A DNA stretch of 8,094 nucleotides from Limousia pullorum (lineage in GTDB: Bacteria > Bacillota > Clostridia > Oscillospirales > Acutalibacteraceae): the NCBI GenBank assembly GCA_018714545.1, contig DVNG01000046.1, forward strand, positions 1 through 8,094, written 5' to 3'. The position numbers and the translations under genes were made by a program. The notes under the pieces are model-generated. The model saw only the letters and a program-made list of their open reading frames with translations, was not told the origin of the DNA and ran no database searches. Shown here one piece after another: positions 1 through 5,989 of this stretch; within the stretch, counting starts at the first letter, position 1; each line of letters opens with the position of its first letter.

Positions 1-387
1 GCCGAAATAAGAAGAAACGAGCTTGCCGGCACCTTGGGCTGCGTTCCCAGTCAGATAAACTATGTTATCACCTCAAGGTTTACGCCGGAACAGGGATACA
101 TTGTTGAAAGCCGACGGGGAGGCGGGGGCTATATCAGAATAACGAGAATAAAACTGGACAGAAGTTCCGCCATAATGCATATAATAAATTCAATTGGCAA
201 AACTCTGGACAGAGCCACCGCAGAGGCTATGCTTACAAATATGGTTTCACAGGAAATAATAGATAAGCAGACAGCAAGACTGATGGCTTGCGGAATTTCT
301 GAAAGGTCATATCAGGAAGTCCCGCAGAAATACCGTGACGGATTGAGGGCGGGCATATTTAAAAATATGCTTCTGACCTTGATTTAG
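1..387 (+). CDS. ctsR: CtsR, transcriptional repressor of class III heat-shock genes (5' end missing)
   Basis: CtsR represses clp genes by binding direct heptad repeats in their promoters. The frame is open from base 1 and ends at TAG 385-387, giving 128 codons. Matched to the recalled Bacillus subtilis protein (about 154 residues), roughly 25 N-terminal residues lie outside the window. Visible are the recognition-helix region CVPSQINYVITSRF (residues 14-27 of the fragment) and the wing ESRRGGGGYIRI with its tetraglycine loop, which in this family senses heat. The arginines just before the glycines are the type phosphorylated by McsB to release DNA. The C-terminal dimerisation and ClpC-interaction domain follows, ending near MLLTLI. 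The TTG at 34 is not a start, because homology continues upstream of it. It is the first gene of a ctsR-mcsA-mcsB-clpC operon, and its autoregulated promoter must lie upstream of the window. Confidence 0.96.
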   Translation, partial: AEIRRNELAGTLGCVPSQINYVITSRFTPEQGYIVESRRGGGGYIRITRIKLDRSSAIMHIINSIGKTLDRATAEAMLTNMVSQEIIDKQTARLMACGISERSYQEVPQKYRDGLRAGIFKNMLLTLI

Positions 388-388
388 C

Positions 389-427
389 GGTCTTAAAAAG
401 TAAAACAAGTTAATAAACATATATAAT
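389..427 (+). promoter_or_regulatory. Possible weak internal promoter with degenerate CtsR-like box
   Basis: Between ctsR and mcsA lies GGTCTTA-AAA-AGTAAAA (389-405), which resembles the CtsR operator pattern RGTCAAA-NAN-RGTCAAA with three mismatches in the heptads. A perfect TATAAT follows at 422-427, but no convincing -35 hexamer sits 16-18 bases upstream of it. The region is AT-rich, so both may be chance. The gene spacing (68 bases from ctsR stop to mcsA start) leaves room for an internal promoter. Confidence 0.15.
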
Positions 428-440
428 GTATGATTTAAGC

Positions 441-447
441 AAGGGGG
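441..447 (+). promoter_or_regulatory. Ribosome binding site deciding the mcsA start
   Basis: AAGGGGG lies 8 bases before the ATG at 456. The in-frame ATG at 426 has no such sequence in front of it, so 456 is preferred. The resulting N-terminus MKCQKC also matches the short N-terminus before the first Cys pair in known McsA proteins. Confidence 0.75.
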
Positions 448-455
448 ATTGCTTT

Positions 456-983
456 ATGAAATGTCAAAAATGCGGTGTTAACGAAGCTACTACACATATA
501 AAAACAATGATAAACGGTCAGTACACAGAGTATTACCTATGTCCGGACTGCGCAGAGAAGATGGGCTATACAAATATGTTCGGAGACTTTTCCTCTGAGT
601 TTTCCAATTTGCTTGGAAGCTTTTTCGGAAATGCTCTTCCGGAGAGAACACAGGCCACAAGATGTCCTTTCTGCGGAAGCACATACAACGACATTGTTAA
701 AAACGGAATTGTGGGATGCGCCCAGTGTTACGACACATTCAGAGATGAGCTTGTTCCCACAATCAGAAGAATACATGGAAATACAACACACTGCGGCAAG
801 AAATCAACACAGTGGAGAAATAATTTGCAGAACAGAAAGATTGCAAAGGCTCAGAAAAATGAACTCACCACAACAAACAGCAAGCTGGACAATTTGAAAA
901 AACAGCTTCAGGAGGCTATACAGGCTCAGGAATTTGAGCAGGCAGCAAAGCTTCGTGATGAGATTAAGGGAATGGAGGGATAA
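456..983 (+). CDS. mcsA: McsA, zinc-binding activator of the arginine kinase McsB
   Basis: McsA is the cytoplasmic partner that stimulates McsB kinase activity and takes part in CtsR inactivation and ClpC control. The 175-residue protein has four CxxC pairs: C3/C6, C29/C32, C70/C73 and C88/C91. They form the two four-cysteine zinc sites usual for the family. The C-terminal 35 residues (from about 141) form a UVR-type coiled helix pair with the signature EFEQAAKLRDEIKGM, close to the UVR segment in the middle domain of ClpC encoded downstream. The start at 456 is chosen over 426 from the ribosome binding site and family N-terminus. The stop TAA 981-983 is two bases from the mcsB start, so the two are probably translationally coupled. 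No key residue appears to be missing. Confidence 0.95.
   Translation: MKCQKCGVNEATTHIKTMINGQYTEYYLCPDCAEKMGYTNMFGDFSSEFSNLLGSFFGNALPERTQATRCPFCGSTYNDIVKNGIVGCAQCYDTFRDELVPTIRRIHGNTTHCGKKSTQWRNNLQNRKIAKAQKNELTTTNSKLDNLKKQLQEAIQAQEFEQAAKLRDEIKGMEG
974..979 (+). promoter_or_regulatory. mcsB ribosome binding site inside the mcsA 3' end
   Basis: GGAGGG lies within the last codons of mcsA, 6 bases before the mcsB ATG at 986. This supports that start and suggests coupled translation of the two partner proteins. Confidence 0.8.
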
Positions 984-985
984 TT

Positions 986-1984
986 ATGGATAACTCAATA
1001 GTTGTTTCCACAAGAATCAGGCTGGCAAGAAATTTGAAAGGATATCCTTTCCCGTCAAGACTTGACAGCAAGAGGAAAAATGAGATAGTTCAAAAGGTTT
1101 ACAATGCTCTTAAAGAGGGCAACAGCGCAATATCCTCCGATTTCCAGCTTATCAAGGTGGGAGAGCTTACAAGAGCTCAGGGCTTGTCCTTTGTTGAAAA
1201 ACACCTTATCAGTCCGGAATTTATAAACGGCGATAAAGAGGGCAGAGCCTTAGTTTTAAAGGATGACAAAAAGGTCAGCATTATGATAAACGAGGAAGAC
1301 CATGTGAGAATACAGATTATCACAGACGGTCTTAACCTTGAGGGCGCATACGATTTGGCGGATAAGATTGATACGCTTCTTGACGAAAATCTTGATTTTG
1401 CCTTTGATGAAAAGCTTGGATATCTTACCCAGTGTCCTACAAACTTGGGTACAGGCATGAGAGCGTCAGTTATGCTTCATCTTCCTGCTTTGCAGAAAAC
1501 AGGAGCTTTGAGCAGAATAGGCGGAAACCTTTCAAAGCTTGGCTTGACCATAAGGGGAATTTACGGCGAGGGTACAGAGCCTAAGGGCGCAATGTATCAG
1601 CTTTCCAACCAGGTAACCTTGGGAATTTCCGAAAGCGCCGCCATCGAAAACCTTAAAAATATTACCGACCAGCTTGCTTCTCAGGAAGTAAAGGCAAGAG
1701 AAACTATTATGAAATCTGTTTCCATGAGGGATACAGTTCACAGAAGCTTGGGTATTTTAAAATACGCCTTGGCAGTAAGCCACGACGAGGCTATGGAATT
1801 GCTTTCAAATGTGAGAATGGGCGTTGTTTCCGGAGAAATTACCGGAATTAACTGCGAAACAATCGACAAGCTCATACCGGAAATTCAGCCGGCAACAATG
1901 ATTGTAACAGCAGGTGAAAATCTCGACCCTGAAAAGAGAGATATTTTGAGGGCAAAGACCATAAGAGAAAGACTTGGAGCTTAA
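986..1984 (+). CDS. mcsB: McsB, protein-arginine kinase
   Basis: McsB transfers phosphate from ATP to arginine side chains of CtsR and of damaged proteins; phosphoarginine serves as a degradation tag for ClpCP. It shares the phosphagen (creatine/arginine) kinase fold. The 332-residue protein shows the nucleotide-contacting STRIRLARN (8-16), NEEDHVRIQ (102-110) with the catalytic glutamate pair region, CPTNLGTGMRASVM (150-163) with the conserved Cys, and RGIYGEGTE (190-198) with the second catalytic glutamate region. It also has SNQVTLG (207-213) and a C-terminal RDILRA (318-323) matching the phosphoarginine-binding RDxxRA motif. An in-frame TAA at 965-967 rules out a longer canonical start, so the N-terminus begins almost directly at the SIVxSTRIR strand. 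It lacks about 20 residues present in recalled B. subtilis McsB (about 363 residues). The C-terminus is also about 10 residues shorter. Catalysis should be intact. Confidence 0.96.
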   Translation: MDNSIVVSTRIRLARNLKGYPFPSRLDSKRKNEIVQKVYNALKEGNSAISSDFQLIKVGELTRAQGLSFVEKHLISPEFINGDKEGRALVLKDDKKVSIMINEEDHVRIQIITDGLNLEGAYDLADKIDTLLDENLDFAFDEKLGYLTQCPTNLGTGMRASVMLHLPALQKTGALSRIGGNLSKLGLTIRGIYGEGTEPKGAMYQLSNQVTLGISESAAIENLKNITDQLASQEVKARETIMKSVSMRDTVHRSLGILKYALAVSHDEAMELLSNVRMGVVSGEITGINCETIDKLIPEIQPATMIVTAGENLDPEKRDILRAKTIRERLGA

Positions 1985-2034
1985 ACTTAAAATTAACATA
2001 TTTGCGATAAATGAAAAAAATGAGAAAAAGAAAA

Positions 2035-2040
2035 GGGAGG
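2035..2040 (+). promoter_or_regulatory. clpC ribosome binding site
   Basis: GGGAGG lies 7 bases before the ATG at 2048. It fits the start giving the usual ClpC N-terminus (FNGFTQKANNAL). The 63-base mcsB-clpC gap shows no clear promoter. Confidence 0.8.
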
Positions 2041-2047
2041 CAGGTAT

Positions 2048-4519
2048 ATGTTTAATTTTAACGGATTTACACAGAAAGCAAATAACGCTTTGAATATGGC
2101 AGTTGATGCGGCTCAGGATATGGGTCACACCTATGTTGGCACTGAGCATATACTTTTGGGCCTTGTGTCAGAGGAGTCCGGTGTTGCAGCCTCAGTTTTG
2201 CAGCAAAACGGACTTTCCGCCGAGGATTTGAAAGACCTTATCGAAAGGACAATCGGCACAGGAAGCAGAACTGTTATAACTCCCGACGATTTTACACCGA
2301 GAACTAAGAGAGTTATGCAGACAGCTATGGTGCTTTCCGCAAGACTTGGCCACGGCTATGTCGGCACAGAGCATCTGCTCATGGCTCTTATTTCCGAAAG
2401 GGACGGCTATGCAATCAGATTCCTTGAGGAATTAAATGTAAATATAAATTCTGTTCTTTCCTCACTTAAAGCCAGCATGGGTGCTGACTCCGAGGAAGAA
2501 AACCAGCAGTCAGGAATTGACGGAATGCTTAACAAAAACGGACAGTCAAAGGGCGGCAGCAATGCCCTGGGCAAGTTCGGCAGAGATTTGACCGCCGCCG
2601 CAAAGAACGGCGAAATCGACCCGGTAATCGGCAGAGAAGAGGAAATCCAGAGGGTTATCCAGATTCTTTCAAGAAGAACAAAGAACAACCCTGTGCTTAT
2701 CGGTGAACCCGGTGTTGGTAAAACAGCGGTTGCCGAGGGTCTTGCCCTTAGAATTGTAAAGGGAGAAATTCCTGAAATTCTGAAAAACAAGAAGATTGTA
2801 AGCCTTGACCTTACAGGCATGATTGCAGGTACTAAGTACCGTGGCGACTTTGAGGAGAGAATTAAGGCGGCAATCGACGAGGTTAAAAAGTCAAAGGATA
2901 TTATCCTTTTCATAGATGAGCTTCACACAATCGTTGGCGCAGGCTCAGCAGAGGGTTCAGCAGACGCCGCAAATATTTTGAAACCGTCACTTGCAAGGGG
3001 CGATTTCCAGGTAATCGGCGCAACAACAATGGAGGAGTACAGAAAGTACATCGAAAAGGACGCAGCTCTTGAAAGACGTTTCCAGCCTGTAACAGTCGGC
3101 GAACCTTCACAGGAAGAGGCTGTTGAAATTCTTAAAGGCCTCCGTGACAGATACGAAGCCCACCACAAGGTAAAAATCACAGATGAAGCCATTGAATCAG
3201 CGGTAACACTTTCATCAAGATATATTGCAGACAGATATCTGCCTGATAAAGCCATCGACCTTATCGATGAGGCGGCTTCCCGTGTAAGACTTTCAAGCCT
3301 TACCTATCCGCAGGAGATAAAAGAGCTTGAGGATAAGATAAAGAAGCTTGAAAATGAAAAGGCAAGCGCTGTAAACGAGCAGGATTTTGAGAATGCGGCA
3401 AAAATCAGAGATAAGCAGAAAGAAGCCAATGCAAAGCTTGAGGAAATGAAGAAGAGCTGGAAGGACAAAAACGCCAATGTCAGCGGCGAAGTAAAGGGCG
3501 AGGACATTGCGGAGATTGTTTCCCAGTGGACAGGTGTTCCTGTATTCCAGCTTACAGAAGAGGAAAGCCAGAGACTTTTGAAGATGGAGGATATTCTCCA
3601 CAAGAGAGTTGTAGGTCAGAACGAAGCTGTAACAGCCGTTGCAAAGGCAATAAGACGTGGCAGAGTTGGTCTTAAAGACCCGAAACGTCCGGTAGGTTCA
3701 TTTATCTTCTTAGGTCCTACAGGTGTAGGTAAAACAGAGCTGTGCAAGGCTTTGGCGGAAGCTATGTTCGGCGACGAAAACGCAATGCTCAGACTTGATA
3801 TGTCCGAATACATGGAGAAACACACAGTGTCCAGACTTGTCGGTTCACCTCCGGGATATGTTGGCTATGACGAGGGCGGCCAGCTCACAGAAAAGGTAAG
3901 AAGAAAACCATACTCTGTAGTTCTTTTCGATGAAATTGAAAAGGCTCATCCTGATGTATTTAACATTCTTCTCCAGATTCTTGAGGACGGCAGACTTACA
4001 GACTCTCAGGGCAGAACAGTTGACTTTAAGAACACTGTAATTATCATGACCTCCAACGTTGGCGCAAGACTTATCACAGACCAGCAGAACGGTTTGGGAT
4101 TTGCTTTCGACAATCCTGAAAACAAGAAGGAAAAGACCAACGAGGAAATCAGAGAGGCGGTTATCGGCGAGCTTAAAAAGCTCTTCCGTCCGGAATTCCT
4201 CAACAGAGTTGACGACATTATCGTGTTCAACAAGCTTACTCAGGAGGAAATCAAGGAAATCGCCGGAAAGCTTTTGGAAAACCTCAAGGCAAGACTTAAA
4301 GCTGTTGATATCGACGCAGAGTTTACAGATGAGGCGGTAACAGAGATATCCAACGAGGGCTACGACGATACCTACGGCGCAAGACCTTTGAGAAGAGCTA
4401 TTACCTCAAAGATTGAGGACGCACTCTCCGAGAAGATGCTGGAAAACGAGATAAAGAAAGGCGACCACATCGTCTGCGACTTCAAGGACGGAAAGTTCAC
4501 CTTTACACCAAAAGAATAA
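2048..4519 (+). CDS. clpC: ClpC, AAA+ unfoldase subunit of the ClpCP protease
   Basis: ClpC is a hexameric ATP-driven unfoldase that threads substrates, including phosphoarginine-tagged ones, into ClpP. At 823 residues it is normal for the family. It has two N-terminal Clp repeats (about 3-70 and 80-145, each with a YVGTEH motif), which form the adaptor and phosphoarginine-binding domain. AAA-1 has Walker A GEPGVGKT (219-226), pore loop KYRGDF (263-268), Walker B ILFIDE (286-291) and arginine finger region ERRF. The middle domain has a UVR-like coiled coil (about 423-470, NEQDFENAAKIRD). AAA-2 has Walker A GPTGVGKT (556-563), pore loop GYVG (603-606), Walker B VVLFDE (624-629), and sensor 2 GARPLRR (777-783). 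An LGF tripeptide (683-685) fits the ClpP-docking loop, so it should work with ClpP rather than as a ClpB-type disaggregase. It is the last gene of the operon, followed by a terminator 34 bases after the stop. Confidence 0.98.
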   Translation: MFNFNGFTQKANNALNMAVDAAQDMGHTYVGTEHILLGLVSEESGVAASVLQQNGLSAEDLKDLIERTIGTGSRTVITPDDFTPRTKRVMQTAMVLSARLGHGYVGTEHLLMALISERDGYAIRFLEELNVNINSVLSSLKASMGADSEEENQQSGIDGMLNKNGQSKGGSNALGKFGRDLTAAAKNGEIDPVIGREEEIQRVIQILSRRTKNNPVLIGEPGVGKTAVAEGLALRIVKGEIPEILKNKKIVSLDLTGMIAGTKYRGDFEERIKAAIDEVKKSKDIILFIDELHTIVGAGSAEGSADAANILKPSLARGDFQVIGATTMEEYRKYIEKDAALERRFQPVTVGEPSQEEAVEILKGLRDRYEAHHKVKITDEAIESAVTLSSRYIADRYLPDKAIDLIDEAASRVRLSSLTYPQEIKELEDKIKKLENEKASAVNEQDFENAAKIRDKQKEANAKLEEMKKSWKDKNANVSGEVKGEDIAEIVSQWTGVPVFQLTEEESQRLLKMEDILHKRVVGQNEAVTAVAKAIRRGRVGLKDPKRPVGSFIFLGPTGVGKTELCKALAEAMFGDENAMLRLDMSEYMEKHTVSRLVGSPPGYVGYDEGGQLTEKVRRKPYSVVLFDEIEKAHPDVFNILLQILEDGRLTDSQGRTVDFKNTVIIMTSNVGARLITDQQNGLGFAFDNPENKKEKTNEEIREAVIGELKKLFRPEFLNRVDDIIVFNKLTQEEIKEIAGKLLENLKARLKAVDIDAEFTDEAVTEISNEGYDDTYGARPLRRAITSKIEDALSEKMLENEIKKGDHIVCDFKDGKFTFTPKE

Positions 4520-4553
4520 TTCACAAACAGCGGACTTAAACCCTAATATAAAC

Positions 4554-4588
4554 AAAAGGCTTGCTTCAAATATGGAGCAAGCCTTTTT
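4554..4588. terminator. Bidirectional intrinsic terminator between clpC and the convergent Fic gene
   Basis: The arms AAAAGGCTTGCTTC (4554-4567) and GGAGCAAGCCTTTT (4574-4587) pair over 14 bases, including one G-T pair, around a 6-base loop. The plus strand ends in a T run. The minus-strand transcript ends in TTTTGTTT. It therefore serves both clpC and the Fic gene, whose stop codon is at 4593-4595. Confidence 0.9.
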
Positions 4589-4592
4589 GCTG

Positions 4593-5639
4593 TTAATCGT
4601 TTCGAGTGTAGAATGTTGCTTTGCCTGTACCGTGTCGTATAATAGTGCCTTCCTCTACAAGCTTTTTCAGTGAATTTTCTACCGAAGTTTTTCCTATAGA
4701 CGGGACAAGCTCCATAATATCACTCTTAGTGAACTTTCCTAATTTTTCTAAAACAGCCCTTCGCACTAATTCCACAGCTGGAAGTTTTTCATCGAACAGG
4801 TCAATACGGCTTTCAAACTCACGATATGCTGAAAGAATAATCCTAAGTATATATTTTATAAAGGGAGAAGGGTCGTTTTCAGCTTCGTGCCATCCTATGC
4901 CGCTTTGTTCAAGAGCATCGTAATATTTATCCTTTGTTTTTTCGATTTTACTTTCTATGCTTATATATCGTCCCACAACGTAACCGCAGCGATACAAAAG
5001 CAACGTGGTAAGCAACCTTGACATACGTCCGTTGCCGTCATTGAATGGATGTATACAAAGAAAATCATTGATAAAACAGGGTATTAAAATCAGCGAATCA
5101 ATTTCACATGAATCTATCGACTGATTAAAGCTTTCACAGATAGTATCTATAGCTTCGGGTGTTTCATATGGAGCAAGAGGCATAAATCTTATTGCCTGTG
5201 TTCCGTCACAACGTGTTTCTGAAATATAGTTTTGCGTGTTTTTAAATCTGCCGCCGATTGTTTTTTCTGAATACTTATATAAATCCCTGTGAAGCTGTAG
5301 AATATAGGAAGCTCTTAGAGGGATGTATTCAAAATTTTCGTGAATCGTATTAAGTACATCACGGTAACCCATAATTTCCTGTTCGTCCCTGTTTTTTGGA
5401 GTGGTTTTTTCCTGATAGAGCTGTTTTATGCGTGTACTTGTTGTAACTATGCCTTCTATTTTATTGGAAGCCTCCGTGCTTTGAATTTTCGCAGCTTCCA
5501 CAAGCTTATCTAATACGGCAGGTTTTTGTTTCAGATATAATTCCTGCCTGCCTTTGTATTCGTGAATTTGCGCCACTAAGCCAAGCATTTCACTGTCCCA
5601 TTTTTTATCTTTTAAAAATGAATAATTAAACCTTCTCAT
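4593..5639 (-). CDS. Fic-domain protein, probable AMP-transferase with self-inhibitory helix and C-terminal winged helix
   Basis: Fic proteins usually transfer AMP from ATP to a hydroxyl on a target protein; the target here is unknown. The chosen start gives 348 residues. The N-terminal part (1-65) resembles the Fic N-terminal domain and carries S58-NKI-E62-G63, the (S/T)xxxE(G/N) inhibitory motif. Its place before the core marks a class II Fic, regulated in cis rather than by a separate antitoxin. The core has the flap region IGGRFKNTQNYI (128-139) and the active site HPFNDGNGRMSR (197-208), with catalytic His197 and a full match to the AMP-transferase signature. Residues about 289-348 (SDIMELV, TSVENSLKKLVEEGTI) look like a winged helix. 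The start at 5639 is preferred over an in-frame ATG at 5657, because a ribosome binding site precedes it and the predicted transcript starts only about 3 bases before 5657. It is transcribed convergently to clpC, from its own promoter, with no partner gene. No signal peptide is seen. Confidence 0.93.
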   Translation of the reverse strand: MRRFNYSFLKDKKWDSEMLGLVAQIHEYKGRQELYLKQKPAVLDKLVEAAKIQSTEASNKIEGIVTTSTRIKQLYQEKTTPKNRDEQEIMGYRDVLNTIHENFEYIPLRASYILQLHRDLYKYSEKTIGGRFKNTQNYISETRCDGTQAIRFMPLAPYETPEAIDTICESFNQSIDSCEIDSLILIPCFINDFLCIHPFNDGNGRMSRLLTTLLLYRCGYVVGRYISIESKIEKTKDKYYDALEQSGIGWHEAENDPSPFIKYILRIILSAYREFESRIDLFDEKLPAVELVRRAVLEKLGKFTKSDIMELVPSIGKTSVENSLKKLVEEGTIIRHGTGKATFYTRND

Positions 5640-5644
5640 TCCCT

Positions 5645-5651
5645 CACCTCT
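5645..5651 (-). promoter_or_regulatory. Ribosome binding site deciding the Fic start
   Basis: Read on the minus strand, AGAGGTG lies 5 bases before the ATG at 5639. Nothing comparable precedes the upstream ATG at 5657. Confidence 0.65.
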
Positions 5652-5666
5652 ATACATTTACGCTTA

Positions 5667-5695
5667 ATTTTACCGTATAATTGGGCGATAGTCAA
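5667..5695 (-). promoter_or_regulatory. Sigma-A-type promoter of the Fic gene
   Basis: On the minus strand, TTGACT (5690-5695) and TAAAAT (5667-5672) are separated by exactly 17 bases, a near-consensus housekeeping promoter. The expected transcript start near 5660 gives a leader of about 20 bases to the ATG at 5639. Confidence 0.8.
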
Positions 5696-5763
5696 TGGGC
5701 TGGGCGTATTTTACGGACTCTTAATTAGTATGTGGAAAAACATGTTTATTATTTATGTGATGA

Positions 5764-5800
5764 GCTTGCTTAATTAAAAATAAAGCAAGCCTTTTCTTTT
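5764..5800 (+). terminator. Orphan intrinsic terminator-like hairpin
   Basis: GCTTGCTT (5764-5771) pairs perfectly with AAGCAAGC (5783-5790) across an 11-base loop and is followed by CTTTTCTTTT. This is a plus-strand terminator layout. No plus-strand gene lies upstream of it, since the Fic gene is on the other strand. The right arm and tail AGCAAGCCTTTT (5784-5795) is identical to the same part of the clpC terminator (4576-4587). Confidence 0.6.
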
Positions 5801-5872
5801 GTGTTTCTGTTTTACGGTGGGGATTACAGCAAACATTATAAAATAATCCGTTTATACTTTATTTATATTTGT

Positions 5873-5896
5873 GAACCTTACAATTTTGTAAGGTTC
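5873..5896. promoter_or_regulatory. 24-bp palindrome, candidate operator
   Basis: GAACCTTACAA (5873-5883) and TTGTAAGGTTC (5886-5896) are exact reverse complements separated by two bases. The palindrome ends 20 bases before the extended -10 element of the surface protein gene, so it covers the region at and upstream of -35. That is a usual place for a dimeric activator or repressor. The CCTTAC/GTAAGG half sites recall MerR-family operators, but the regulator is not in this window and this is inference. The lack of a clean T run argues against a terminator. Confidence 0.6.
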
Positions 5897-5916
5897 GTGA
5901 TTTTCGTGATTTTATA

Positions 5917-5925
5917 TGGTATAAT
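5917..5925 (+). promoter_or_regulatory. Extended -10 promoter of the surface protein gene
   Basis: TGG followed by TATAAT (5920-5925) is a perfect extended -10 element. The -35 position, 17 bases upstream, reads GTGATT, which is poor, so the promoter may rely on the extended -10 or on an activator at the upstream palindrome. The expected transcript start is near 5932, giving a leader of about 57 bases. Confidence 0.65.
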
Positions 5926-5950
5926 ATGAATAAAGATATATTAGGCGTGA

Positions 5951-5967
5951 AGTCAAATATACTTAAA
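5951..5967 (+). promoter_or_regulatory. Partial CtsR-box match in the surface gene leader
   Basis: AGTCAAA-TAT-ACTTAAA fits the CtsR operator pattern RGTCAAA-NAN-RGTCAAA with a perfect first heptad, the expected A in the spacer, and two mismatches in the second heptad. It lies about 20 bases after the predicted transcript start and before the ribosome binding site. Chance similarity in AT-rich DNA is quite possible. Confidence 0.25.
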
Positions 5968-5975
5968 TTTACAAT

Positions 5976-5982
5976 AAGGAGG
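5976..5982 (+). promoter_or_regulatory. Ribosome binding site of the surface protein gene
   Basis: AAGGAGG lies 7 bases before the ATG at 5990. This is a consensus site and spacing, and it supports the open frame that follows as a real gene. Confidence 0.9.
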
Positions 5983-5989
5983 TCAATAC

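Larger units (their letters stand above)
5640..5989. other. Gene-free divergent intergenic region
   Basis: This 350-base AT-rich stretch separates two divergently transcribed genes. From left to right it holds the Fic leader and promoter, a short palindrome AAACATGTTT (5738-5747) and an orphan plus-strand terminator-like hairpin. After these come a weak 6-bp inverted repeat GGATTA/TAATCC (5821-5849), a long palindrome, an extended -10 promoter, and the leader of the surface protein gene. I see no small reading frame with a ribosome binding site, no tRNA and no known riboswitch. Confidence 0.7.

Noticed and set aside
34..36. TTG as the start of ctsR
   Set aside because: The frame is open to base 1 and CtsR homology (EIRRNELAGTL) continues upstream, so the gene is cut by the window edge.
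426..428. ATG as the start of mcsA
   Set aside because: It has no ribosome binding site, while the ATG at 456 has AAGGGGG at good spacing and gives the family N-terminus.
613..897. Plus-strand frame overlapping mcsA, and other overlapping frames within mcsB and clpC
   Set aside because: They lie inside genes with clear family motifs, show no recognisable domains and have no convincing ribosome binding sites.
4593..5657. Fic gene as part of a toxin-antitoxin pair
   Set aside because: No small partner gene lies next to it on the same strand, and the inhibitory motif is inside the Fic protein itself.
5873..5911. Palindrome as an intrinsic terminator
   Set aside because: The bases after it (GTGATTTTCGTG) do not form a clean T run, and no plus-strand gene precedes it; an operator fits its position better.
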